Source of the DNA: Comamonas sp. lk
GTDB taxonomy: Bacteria; Pseudomonadota; Gammaproteobacteria; Burkholderiales; Burkholderiaceae_C
NCBI GenBank assembly: GCA_945875225.1
Contig: CAMCJY010000127.1
Location: 1 to 6,168, forward strand
Length of the DNA: 6,168 nucleotides
Direction of reading: 5' to 3'
Part shown: positions 1 to 5,519 of the stretch, in pieces
Position numbering within the stretch: position 1 is the stretch's first letter
How the letters are laid out: every line of letters begins with the position of its first letter
The notes under the pieces: generated by a model
Told to the model about the DNA's origin: nothing
What the model saw: the letters and a program-made list of their open reading frames with translations, nothing else
Database searches by the model: none
Program-made: the position numbers and the translations under genes

Positions 1-593
1 GAAATAACATAGGTAAGTGCTTCGTCCACACTCATTTCCAGTTCAATCACCTCCGAGCGCGGCAGCAACAGAAAATAACCGCCGGTCGGATTGGGCGTGG
101 TGGGAACATAAACGCTGATCAGATCGCCCGGCAAATGGTGGGCTACTTCGCCATTGGGCACGCCGGTTTGGAAAGCAATCGTCCAGCTACCCGGACGCGG
201 AAACTGCACCAGCAAGGCCGTGCGAAACGCATTGCCATTGCTGGAAAAAAGCGTGTCAGACACTTTCTTCACGCTGTTGTAAATCGACTTGACAACCGGT
301 ATGTGGGTAAACATACGGTTCCACTGCTTGAGCCACCAGCGACCTGCCACATTGGACACCAAGGCACCGGTCAGCAACATAAAGCCCAGCACCAGCACCA
401 CACCCAGACCGGGAATATGGCGCAGCTTCTCCAGCGATGCGCCAAATTGGTCAGAGCTGACTGTCGACATGGCACTTAACAACTGGCCGAACAAGCCGTC
501 CAGCACACTCATCATCCACAGCAACACCCAGAGGGTGATCGCCAGCGGGAGCCACACCATCAGTCCGGTCAGCAGGTATTTTTTAAATGGCAC
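1..593 (-). CDS. DUF502 family inner-membrane protein (3' end outside window)
   Basis: This is a small integral membrane protein of the DUF502 family; its biochemical role is not established. The first 197 codons are present and the C-terminus lies beyond the window. Two hydrophobic segments are visible, at about residues 7-28 and 62-82, followed by a soluble part with the family's conserved stretches: IPVVKSIYNSVKK at about 99-110 and PTTPNPTGGY at 164-173. I chose the GTG at 593-591 because the protein then opens with the typical PFKKYLLTGL sequence and a GGGG lies 7 bases upstream. A TTG at 635-633, overlapping the fmdB stop, would add 14 residues and is the alternative. It follows the fmdB-like gene by 38 bases and is probably co-transcribed with it. 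In related bacteria this pair is, as I recall, often followed by aspS, which would lie just outside the window. Confidence 0.9.
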   Translation of the reverse strand, partial: MPFKKYLLTGLMVWLPLAITLWVLLWMMSVLDGLFGQLLSAMSTVSSDQFGASLEKLRHIPGLGVVLVLGFMLLTGALVSNVAGRWWLKQWNRMFTHIPVVKSIYNSVKKVSDTLFSSNGNAFRTALLVQFPRPGSWTIAFQTGVPNGEVAHHLPGDLISVYVPTTPNPTGGYFLLLPRSEVIELEMSVDEALTYVI

Positions 594-631
594 TTTGGAA
601 CCCCAGGTAGCAGAAGTCTTGGGCGCGGCGC

Positions 632-1000
632 TCAAGCAGTGGCCGCAGGCGTGGTGCTTGTGGCCGCAGGGGCGCTGGCGACGGGCGCCGCAGTTGTGGC
701 GGCGGGCGCAGTGGCAGGAGCGTCCGTGCCGGCCGAGGGGCTGGCATTGGCAGCACCTGCATCGGACTCGGTTTTTGTTGCCGCAGCGCTGTCACCGGCA
801 GCCGGGGCCTCTGTCTTGCCGCCGCGAAAATCGGTGACATACCAACCCGTGCCCTTGAGTTGGAAGCCGGCAGCCGTCACTTGTTTTTGAAACGCGGACT
901 GACCGCAACTGGAACAATCACTCAAAGGCGCATCGGAGATTTTTTGCAAAACGTCCTTGGCAAATCCGCAAGAGCTGCACTTGTAGGCGTAAATAGGCAT
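632..1000 (-). CDS. FmdB-family zinc ribbon protein with Ala/Pro/Thr-rich tail
   Basis: This 122-residue protein opens with the FmdB-type putative regulatory domain, a small zinc ribbon whose four cysteines are C8, C11, C29 and C32 (CSSC and CSSC). The name comes from a putative regulator of formamidase expression, but for most members, including this one, the function is unknown. A conserved GTGWYVTDF segment follows at about residues 51-59. From about residue 64 to the end the protein is low-complexity, made almost only of Ala, Pro, Thr, Ser and Gly, with a few charged residues, and is probably disordered. The start is set at the ATG of MPIYAYKC, the family's usual N-terminus; an AAAGG about 9 bases upstream fits a ribosome binding site. 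Extending the frame to 1036 would add 12 residues not typical of the family. The gene lies 50 bases after ubiB and 38 before the DUF502 gene. Confidence 0.93.
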   Translation of the reverse strand: MPIYAYKCSSCGFAKDVLQKISDAPLSDCSSCGQSAFQKQVTAAGFQLKGTGWYVTDFRGGKTEAPAAGDSAAATKTESDAGAANASPSAGTDAPATAPAATTAAPVASAPAATSTTPAATA

Positions 1001-1038
1001 GGGGAAAAGCCTTTGGCGGGCGGGTGGCAAAGCCAATG

Positions 1039-1044
1039 ATTATA
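1039..1044 (-). promoter_or_regulatory. Candidate -10 element upstream of fmdB-like gene
   Basis: On the minus strand a perfect TATAAT lies 38 bases before the fmdB-like ATG, just after the ubiB stop codon. It could let the fmdB-DUF502 pair be transcribed separately from the ubiquinone genes. No good TTGACA-like element is found 15-18 bases further upstream (GGTATT at 17), and there is no extended TG motif, so this may be chance in an AT-richer spacer. Confidence 0.25.
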
Positions 1045-1050
1045 GTTTGC

Positions 1051-2628
1051 CTAATGCCAGAAATACCCATTTGCCAGGGCCAGGGTCAGGAGTACGCCCA
1101 ATATAAAACCACCCAAGCCGTACACCACGGCCTGCAAAAAACCGTGGGTGCGCTGCTGCTGCGCCAGCAAACGGGCTAATACTTCGCGCTGGACAGTATC
1201 TTGCGGGCTTTGTTGCAGGTACTGGTGCAAGAGCACGGGCAACTGCGGCAAGACCTTGGCGTACTGCGGTGCCTGTCTTTTGATTTCAGACCAGAGCTTT
1301 TGCGGACCCACCTGGTCGCCCATCCATTTTTCCAAAAACGGCTTGGCGGTGGCCCACAGGTCCAGATCGGGGTCGAGCTGGCGGCCCAGGCCCTCGATGT
1401 TGAGCAAGGTTTTTTGCAGCAAGACCAGTTGCGGCTGGATTTCTACATGGAAGCGGCGCGAGGTCTGAAACAAACGCAACAAGACCATGCCCAGAGAAAT
1501 TTCCTTCAGCGGCCGGTCGAAATAAGGCTCGCACACCGCGCGTACGGCCGCCTCCAACTCATCGACCCGGGTGGCCGCAGGCACCCAGCCTGACTCGATA
1601 TGCAGTTGCGCCACGCGTTTGTAGTCGCGCCGAAAAAAGGCCGCAAAATTTTGCGCTAAATATTCCTTATCCACCTCGGTCAGCGAGCCGACAATGCCAA
1701 AGTCCAGCGAGATATAGCGGCCCAGCGTGGCCGGCTCCAAACTCACCTGGATATTGCCCGGGTGCATGTCGGCGTGGAAAAAGCCGTCGCGAAATACCTG
1801 GGTAAAAAACAAAGTCACCCCGTCGCGCGCCAGCCTGGGAATGTCCACGCCGGCTGCGCGCAAAGCGTCCACCTGGCTAATGGGCAGGCCGTGCATACGC
1901 TCCATCACCAGCACATCGGTGGTGCACAAGTCCCAAAACATTTCAGGAATCAAGACCAGATCCAGGCCTTCCATATTGCGGCGCAACTGCGCGGCGCTGG
2001 AAGCCTCGCGGATCAGATCCAACTCGTCGTGCAGATATTTATCAAACTCGACCACCACTTCGCGCGGCTTGAGGCGCCGCCCGTCGTCCGACCAGCGCTC
2101 GATAAAGTTGGCCATCGAGCGCATCAGCGCCAGATCCTGGTCAATCGCCGCCAGCATGCCCGGGCGCAGCACCTTGATCGCCACTTCACGCTCGCCGCCC
2201 TCGCGTGTGCGCATGATGCCAAAGTGCACTTGGGCAATCGAGGCACTGGCCACCGGTTTACGCTCAAACGACACAAAGAGTTCGGCAATCGGCTTGCCCA
2301 GCGACTTTTCAATCGCGGCGACCGCGATATCAGAATCAAAGGGCGGCACCCGGTCTTGCAGTTTGGCTAATTCGTCGGCGATATCCAAAGCTAAGAGGTC
2401 ACGCCGGGTAGAAATCACCTGACCCAGCTTGACGAATATGGGCCCCAAATGCTCCAGGGCCATGCGCAAACGTGCTCCGCGCGAGGCGTCCAAGCGCCGC
2501 CCAAGGCGCAACACACTTGCCAGGGCCCGCGCCCAGCGCTTGGCACCCAAGCTCTCCAAGAAAATGGCATCTAGCCCATAACGAAACACCACATAGGCGA
2601 TAAACAAGCCCCGGGTAATGCGAATCAT
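1051..2628 (-). CDS. ubiB: UbiB, atypical kinase/ATPase required for ubiquinone biosynthesis
   Basis: UbiB belongs to the ABC1/ADCK/COQ8 family of protein-kinase-like proteins. It is needed for ubiquinone synthesis, probably as an ATPase that helps handle membrane lipid intermediates rather than as a classical protein kinase. The 525 residues (E. coli UbiB is about 546) carry all family hallmarks: the KLGQ of the KxGQ motif at 67-70, the Ala/Ser nucleotide loop PVASASIAQVH at 125-135, the invariant lysine in VAIKVLRPG at K152, the catalytic loop HADMHPGN at 285-292 and the metal-binding LDFG at 308-311. A C-terminal hydrophobic segment at about 500-520 should anchor it in the inner membrane. 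The start is the ATG of MIRITRGLF; the frame stays open further upstream only because it overlaps ubiJ. ATG and the ubiJ TGA share the sequence ATGA, indicating translational coupling. All key residues are present, so it should be active. Confidence 0.97.
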   Translation of the reverse strand: MIRITRGLFIAYVVFRYGLDAIFLESLGAKRWARALASVLRLGRRLDASRGARLRMALEHLGPIFVKLGQVISTRRDLLALDIADELAKLQDRVPPFDSDIAVAAIEKSLGKPIAELFVSFERKPVASASIAQVHFGIMRTREGGEREVAIKVLRPGMLAAIDQDLALMRSMANFIERWSDDGRRLKPREVVVEFDKYLHDELDLIREASSAAQLRRNMEGLDLVLIPEMFWDLCTTDVLVMERMHGLPISQVDALRAAGVDIPRLARDGVTLFFTQVFRDGFFHADMHPGNIQVSLEPATLGRYISLDFGIVGSLTEVDKEYLAQNFAAFFRRDYKRVAQLHIESGWVPAATRVDELEAAVRAVCEPYFDRPLKEISLGMVLLRLFQTSRRFHVEIQPQLVLLQKTLLNIEGLGRQLDPDLDLWATAKPFLEKWMGDQVGPQKLWSEIKRQAPQYAKVLPQLPVLLHQYLQQSPQDTVQREVLARLLAQQQRTHGFLQAVVYGLGGFILGVLLTLALANGYFWH

Positions 2629-3188
2629 GCAGTGCTTTCGGCGTTTGCGCTGCCCGCAGGGCGTACGCTGCCTGCAAACTGCCGCAAGCCTTGCACCATG
2701 CGCTGCACGCCCTGCGCCAGCATATGCGCCGGTACATCGCCCACGATGCGCGCCAGGTCGGCTTCGACGTCCCATCGCACATGGTCGATCAGCCAATTGA
2801 TGTCAGCGGCCAGTTGCACATCGCCTTGCACCTGAACATCGGGTTTGCCGCCGTCCAGCAAAGGCTGCAAGACCTGCCATGGATTGGCCGCTGTCAAGGT
2901 CAGTTGCAAGTCCACCGTGTCACCGACCGCGCCCAGTGGCACATGCGCGAACAAGCCCGCCGGGCTGATGCGCAGCTGCAAATGCCATTGCATCCACTGC
3001 ACTTTAAGCAAGCGCCCCTGCTGTTGCACCAGACGCGCCATAGCCTGTGGTTCTTGCATGAGCACATGGTTGAGCAGCAAAACCACGCGCCTTTGCAATT
3101 CGTCAAGCGCCCAGTCGGGCGGGGTCAAAACGGAGGGGCCTTGGGCAAAAAAGTTTTGCGCAAAAGAAAAAGGGGACTGTGTTGCCAT
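2625..3188 (-). CDS. ubiJ: UbiJ, SCP2-domain ubiquinone biosynthesis accessory factor
   Basis: UbiJ is a soluble accessory factor with an SCP2 (sterol carrier protein-like) lipid-binding fold. In E. coli it works with UbiK in the ubiquinone biosynthetic complex, presumably holding hydrophobic intermediates. The protein has 187 residues (E. coli 201). The SCP2-like region spans about 30-135, and the best recognised part is the C-terminal block GDVQLAADINWLIDHV at 122-137, followed by RWDVEADLARIVGD. Position between ubiE and ubiB, as in the E. coli ubiE-ubiJ-ubiB cluster, supports the call. The ATG at 3188 gives the N-terminus MATQSPFSF. Its upstream purine run GGGGA is only 2 bases from the ATG, unusually close, and is folded into a hairpin described separately. 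A TTG at residue 21 with AAGG upstream is a less likely alternative start. The stop overlaps the ubiB ATG by four bases. Confidence 0.92.
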   Translation of the reverse strand: MATQSPFSFAQNFFAQGPSVLTPPDWALDELQRRVVLLLNHVLMQEPQAMARLVQQQGRLLKVQWMQWHLQLRISPAGLFAHVPLGAVGDTVDLQLTLTAANPWQVLQPLLDGGKPDVQVQGDVQLAADINWLIDHVRWDVEADLARIVGDVPAHMLAQGVQRMVQGLRQFAGSVRPAGSANAESTA

Positions 3189-3195
3189 AGTCCCC
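3162..3195 (-). promoter_or_regulatory. Terminator-like hairpin enclosing the ubiJ start codon
   Basis: The transcript reads GGGGACT, a 10-base loop ATGGCAACAC, AGTCCCC, then UUUUUCUUUU. The arms at 3189-3195 and 3172-3178 are perfect 7-bp complements with five G-C pairs. The loop begins with the ubiJ ATG and the left arm contains the only nearby Shine-Dalgarno-like sequence. A U-rich tract at 3171-3162 follows the stem directly, as in intrinsic terminators. It could reduce initiation at ubiJ, attenuate transcription into ubiJ-ubiB, or be a by-product of the coding sequence. The structure is seen in the sequence; its function is inferred. Confidence 0.35.
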
Positions 3196-3250
3196 GATTA
3201 TTCCCGATGTCGCTTGAGCGGCAGCCTGTCAAGGGCACCGCAGCGCAGGC

Positions 3251-4192
3251 CTACTGCAAAGCCTGTACCCCGGCCACCAGCCAGCCGCCACCGGTTCTGG
3301 GTTTGGTCATGTTCCAGACCTCGCGGAAAGGGCTAGGGCTGGCGGCTGCTTCTTCGCGGATCATGCCGGTGAACTCCACGCTGGCCATGTATTCATCAGC
3401 CGACTCCTCAATGCCCAGCAAATGCGCGTCGATAGACAAGACCTCGGTCTGGTTGGGCTTGGCGCCGGTGTGGGACTCACGCTCAGAGAGCTGGCTGCGG
3501 ATTTCGGTCAGCATGCCGTCGGTCATCATGGCACGCAGGCTGCTGATGTCGGCCTTGTCCCAGGCCGCTTGCAAGGTAATGAAATTGGCCTTGGCAGCGC
3601 GTATAAAGCCTTCGCTGTCAAAGCCTTCGGGCACGCCCCAGGCCTGCGAACCTGATAGCGCTGAGCCGATCATCGAGCCGCCGCTCGCCGAGGCGCCCTG
3701 CAATGGGCTGCCCCGCTGCTCGTGCTCCCAGGGGCGGGCCGAAGCGTCATTGCCCACGTTTTCGGGCCGGTAGGCGGTACGCTGCTGCGTATTCATCGAA
3801 TCACCGGCATAGGCATAGCCATCACCCTGGGGGCGGCGGTTGCGCATGAAATAACGAAACACCATAAAGGCCAGCATCAGTGCACCGACGATGAGCAATA
3901 TCTGGCCCATACCCTCGCCAAGGCCCATGGAATGCGCCAGCCAGGCCAAGCCCAGACCTGCTGCCAGACCGCCGAGCATCGCGCCCCAAGGGCGGCTTGG
4001 CGCTGCGGCCGCGGCACCCGGCTTGCCCGCTGCATTGCCAATGCCTTGCGAAGGCGCCGCGGGCGCGCTGTCACGCTGGGTGACATTGTTCGATTGACGC
4101 CCCATCGATTTGCCACCGGCCAGGCGCCCGGCCTCGGCCTGCAAGCTGAACAACAACATAAAAGTCGCTAAAAAAGCAGTCAACCATTTCAT
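3251..4192 (-). CDS. Exported Tim44-like domain membrane protein
   Basis: This 313-residue protein has a Tim44-like C-terminal domain, a fold related to NTF2/SCP2-size lipid- or protein-binding domains and named after the mitochondrial import factor; the bacterial members have no firmly established role. The order is: a signal peptide (MKWLT, hydrophobic core 5-17, likely cleavage after AEA at 21); a polar Ala/Gly/Pro/Ser linker to about 68; two hydrophobic segments at about 70-88 and 95-115, the second followed by the basic RYFMRNRR; a Gly/Ser-rich linker; and the Tim44-like domain at about 190-313, ending with the TGGGWLVAGVQAL strand. The topology suggests inner-membrane anchoring; which side the domain faces cannot be fixed from sequence. 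The ATG at 4192 was chosen because it starts a clean signal peptide and has GGAAGGA six bases upstream. Its place between ubiE and ubiJ suggests, but does not show, a link to ubiquinone synthesis or membrane lipid handling. Confidence 0.88.
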   Translation of the reverse strand: MKWLTAFLATFMLLFSLQAEAGRLAGGKSMGRQSNNVTQRDSAPAAPSQGIGNAAGKPGAAAAAPSRPWGAMLGGLAAGLGLAWLAHSMGLGEGMGQILLIVGALMLAFMVFRYFMRNRRPQGDGYAYAGDSMNTQQRTAYRPENVGNDASARPWEHEQRGSPLQGASASGGSMIGSALSGSQAWGVPEGFDSEGFIRAAKANFITLQAAWDKADISSLRAMMTDGMLTEIRSQLSERESHTGAKPNQTEVLSIDAHLLGIEESADEYMASVEFTGMIREEAAASPSPFREVWNMTKPRTGGGWLVAGVQALQ

Positions 4193-4198
4193 ATCGAA

Positions 4199-4205
4199 TC
4201 CTTCC
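4199..4205 (-). promoter_or_regulatory. Strong ribosome binding site of the Tim44-like gene
   Basis: GGAAGGA lies six bases before the ATG at 4192. It is the best Shine-Dalgarno sequence in the window and decides the start: the longer frame to 4273 has no such signal and would place 27 residues in front of a good signal peptide. Confidence 0.7.
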
Positions 4206-4210
4206 AAACT

Positions 4211-4289
4211 AAAAAAATCTTTTACCCAAGGCTTGGTAAGTGCGGCCCGGACCGCGCTTTGCAAGCGCACCACTAGGCATTGCGCACTT
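4211..4289 (-). promoter_or_regulatory. Structured spacer between ubiE and the Tim44-like gene
   Basis: The roughly 100-base spacer can fold. A 7-bp inverted repeat, AAGTGCG (4289-4283) with CGCACTT (4244-4238), encloses a smaller perfect hairpin GCGCTT-GCA-AAGCGC (4268-4254). Further on are a 4-bp CCAA/TTGG stem and a run of seven U (4217-4211). The U run is 8 bases from the last small stem, so it is not a textbook intrinsic terminator. It may be a processing, stability or attenuation element, and no convincing promoter was found in it. Confidence 0.25.
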
Positions 4290-4291
4290 CG

Positions 4292-5023
4292 TCAGCACTT
4301 GATACCCACATGCAACGCCGCTATGCCACCGGTCAGGTTGTGGTAGTCCACATGACCGAAACCACCTATTTGCATCATTGCCTTGAGTTCGTCCTGGCCC
4401 GGATGCATGCGGATGGATTCGGCCAAATAACGGTAACTAGCGTCATCACCAGCCACTAGCTTACCTAAGACGGGTAAGACCTTAAACGAATACCAGTCAT
4501 AGGCCTTTTCCAGGGGCGGGGCTATCTTGGAAAACTCCAGCACCAGCAGCTTGCCGCCCGGGCGCAGCACGCGGCACATCTCTGCCAGCGCCAGGTCTTT
4601 GTGCGTCATATTGCGCAGGCCAAAGGCGACACTGACCAGATCGAAATAGCCATCGGCAAAGGGCAGGCGCTCGGCGTCGCAGACCACCGTGGGCAGCAGC
4701 ACACCGGCGTCGAGCAGGCGGTTACGCCCGGTGCTGAGCATGGCGCGGTTGATGTCAGTATGCACCACCTGCCCGCGTTTGCCCACTTTGCCGGCAAAGG
4801 CCAGCGCCAGGTCGCCCGTGCCGCCGGCAATGTCCAGGGCTTTGTCGCCTTCCTGCGGGTTCGCCACCAGCACGGTGTAGGCCTTCCAAGCGCGGTGCAA
4901 GCCGCCGGACATCAGGTCGTTCATGACATCGTATTTGGATGCCACCGAATCAAAAACGCCACGCACACGGCGCGCTTTTTCCGCCTCGTCGACCGACTGA
5001 AATCCAAAATGCGTGGTGCTCAT
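4292..5023 (-). CDS. ubiE: UbiE, demethylmenaquinone / 2-methoxy-6-polyprenyl-1,4-benzoquinol methyltransferase
   Basis: UbiE is the SAM-dependent C-methyltransferase of ubiquinone synthesis, methylating the ring of 2-methoxy-6-polyprenyl-1,4-benzoquinol; in species with menaquinone it also methylates demethylmenaquinone. The 243 residues are close to the 251 of E. coli. Visible features are the first UbiE signature YDVMNDLMSGGLHRAWK at 31-47, SAM motif I LDIAGGTGD at 63-71, the acidic residue D90 in HTDIN that should bind the SAM ribose, the conserved DAERLPF at 116-122, FGLRN at 134-138 and the second signature RVLRPGGKLLVLEFSK at 151-166. The ATG starts the typical MSTTHFGF N-terminus. It lies 15 bases after the DUF971 gene, so the two are almost certainly co-transcribed. 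No menaquinone genes are in the window, and the ubiJ-ubiB context favours the ubiquinone role. Confidence 0.98.
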   Translation of the reverse strand: MSTTHFGFQSVDEAEKARRVRGVFDSVASKYDVMNDLMSGGLHRAWKAYTVLVANPQEGDKALDIAGGTGDLALAFAGKVGKRGQVVHTDINRAMLSTGRNRLLDAGVLLPTVVCDAERLPFADGYFDLVSVAFGLRNMTHKDLALAEMCRVLRPGGKLLVLEFSKIAPPLEKAYDWYSFKVLPVLGKLVAGDDASYRYLAESIRMHPGQDELKAMMQIGGFGHVDYHNLTGGIAALHVGIKC

Positions 5024-5038
5024 GGTGCGCTACCCGGT

Positions 5039-5452
5039 TCAATGGCTGGCGCAACCAGGGGCAGCGGCCAGGGGCATCGGCCCGTCACGTTCGCGCCCGG
5101 CCTCTTGCAAGCGCTTTTCATAATCGCCCCACAAGCGCTCCTGCTCGGCACCCAAGAAATACAAATAGTCCCAGGAAAAAATGCCGGTGTCATGCCCATC
5201 GGAAAAGCGCGGTTGCACCGCGTAATTACCCACCGGGTCTAGGGCGTCCAGGTCCACCAGGCGTTTGCCGGTTTGCAGCACCTCCTGCCCCGGCCCATGG
5301 CCCTGCACTTCGGCTGATGGGGAATAAATCCGCATTAATTCAAAAGGAATACGGAAGTCGGCACCATCTGAAAAACTGATTTGCAAAACGCGCGACTGGC
5401 TATGTACCGTCAGGTCTTGCGGGGTGGGGGAATGTTTGCTCAGGCCGGCCAT
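5039..5452 (-). CDS. DUF971 (gamma-butyrobetaine hydroxylase N-terminal-like) protein
   Basis: This 137-residue protein consists almost entirely of a DUF971 domain, the fold also found at the N-terminus of gamma-butyrobetaine hydroxylase and at the C-terminus of the plant Mrp-type Fe-S carrier HCF101. Stand-alone bacterial members have no settled function. Typical elements are the start of the domain PTPQDLTVH at 9-17, ISFSDG at 25-30, SPSAEVQGHG at 44-53, the VGNYAVQPRFSDGHDTGIF stretch at 74-92 and SWDYLYFLG at 93-101. A charged helix and a short Ala/Pro tail follow. No catalytic dioxygenase domain is attached, so it should not be called a hydroxylase. The ATG at 5452 was preferred over 5509 because the extra 19 residues are not typical of the family; the upstream GAAAG is a weak ribosome binding site. 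It lies 67 bases after the Fe-S oxidoreductase and 15 before ubiE. Confidence 0.92.
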   Translation of the reverse strand: MAGLSKHSPTPQDLTVHSQSRVLQISFSDGADFRIPFELMRIYSPSAEVQGHGPGQEVLQTGKRLVDLDALDPVGNYAVQPRFSDGHDTGIFSWDYLYFLGAEQERLWGDYEKRLQEAGRERDGPMPLAAAPGCASH

Positions 5453-5519
5453 AGCTTTCAAATCAAGTGTTATCAAAGCGAGCCAAGGGCAGGCCCCGCT
5501 AGAACGCAACTGTAACCGC

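Noticed and set aside
289..837. A 182-codon open frame on the plus strand
   Set aside because: It is antisense to both the DUF502 and fmdB-like genes and crosses their junction. Its composition (Trp/Arg/Pro/His-rich) is not that of a real protein.
1005..1033. CTTTG / CAAAG repeat around the fmdB-like ribosome binding site
   Set aside because: Only five base pairs with a long GC-rich loop and a competing smaller stem. It is too weak to claim as an RBS-hiding element.
1727..2422. A 231-codon open frame on the plus strand
   Set aside because: It lies entirely antisense to the kinase core of ubiB, where the motifs of the minus-strand protein are intact. Its product looks like shadow translation rich in Arg and Ser.
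3227..3232. A perfect TTGACA on the minus strand upstream of ubiJ
   Set aside because: At 17 bases spacing the next hexamer is CATCGG. The better AATAAT at 3203-3198 is 23 bases away and would put the start site almost on the ubiJ ATG, so it is not a credible sigma-70 promoter.
2691..3773. A 360-codon open frame on the plus strand
   Set aside because: It is antisense to ubiJ and the Tim44-like gene, has no recognisable domain, and is explained by the GC-rich codon use of the real genes opposite.
4226..4236. CCAAGGCTTGG symmetric sequence as an intrinsic terminator of ubiE
   Set aside because: A real loop leaves only four base pairs, and the U run begins 8 bases later, so it does not meet terminator geometry on its own.
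5453..5519. Possible promoter or terminator between the Fe-S oxidoreductase and the DUF971 gene
   Set aside because: A GATAAC resembling a -10 has no matching -35, and the GGGGC/GCCC bases would leave too small a loop for a hairpin. Nothing else supports a signal in these 67 bases.
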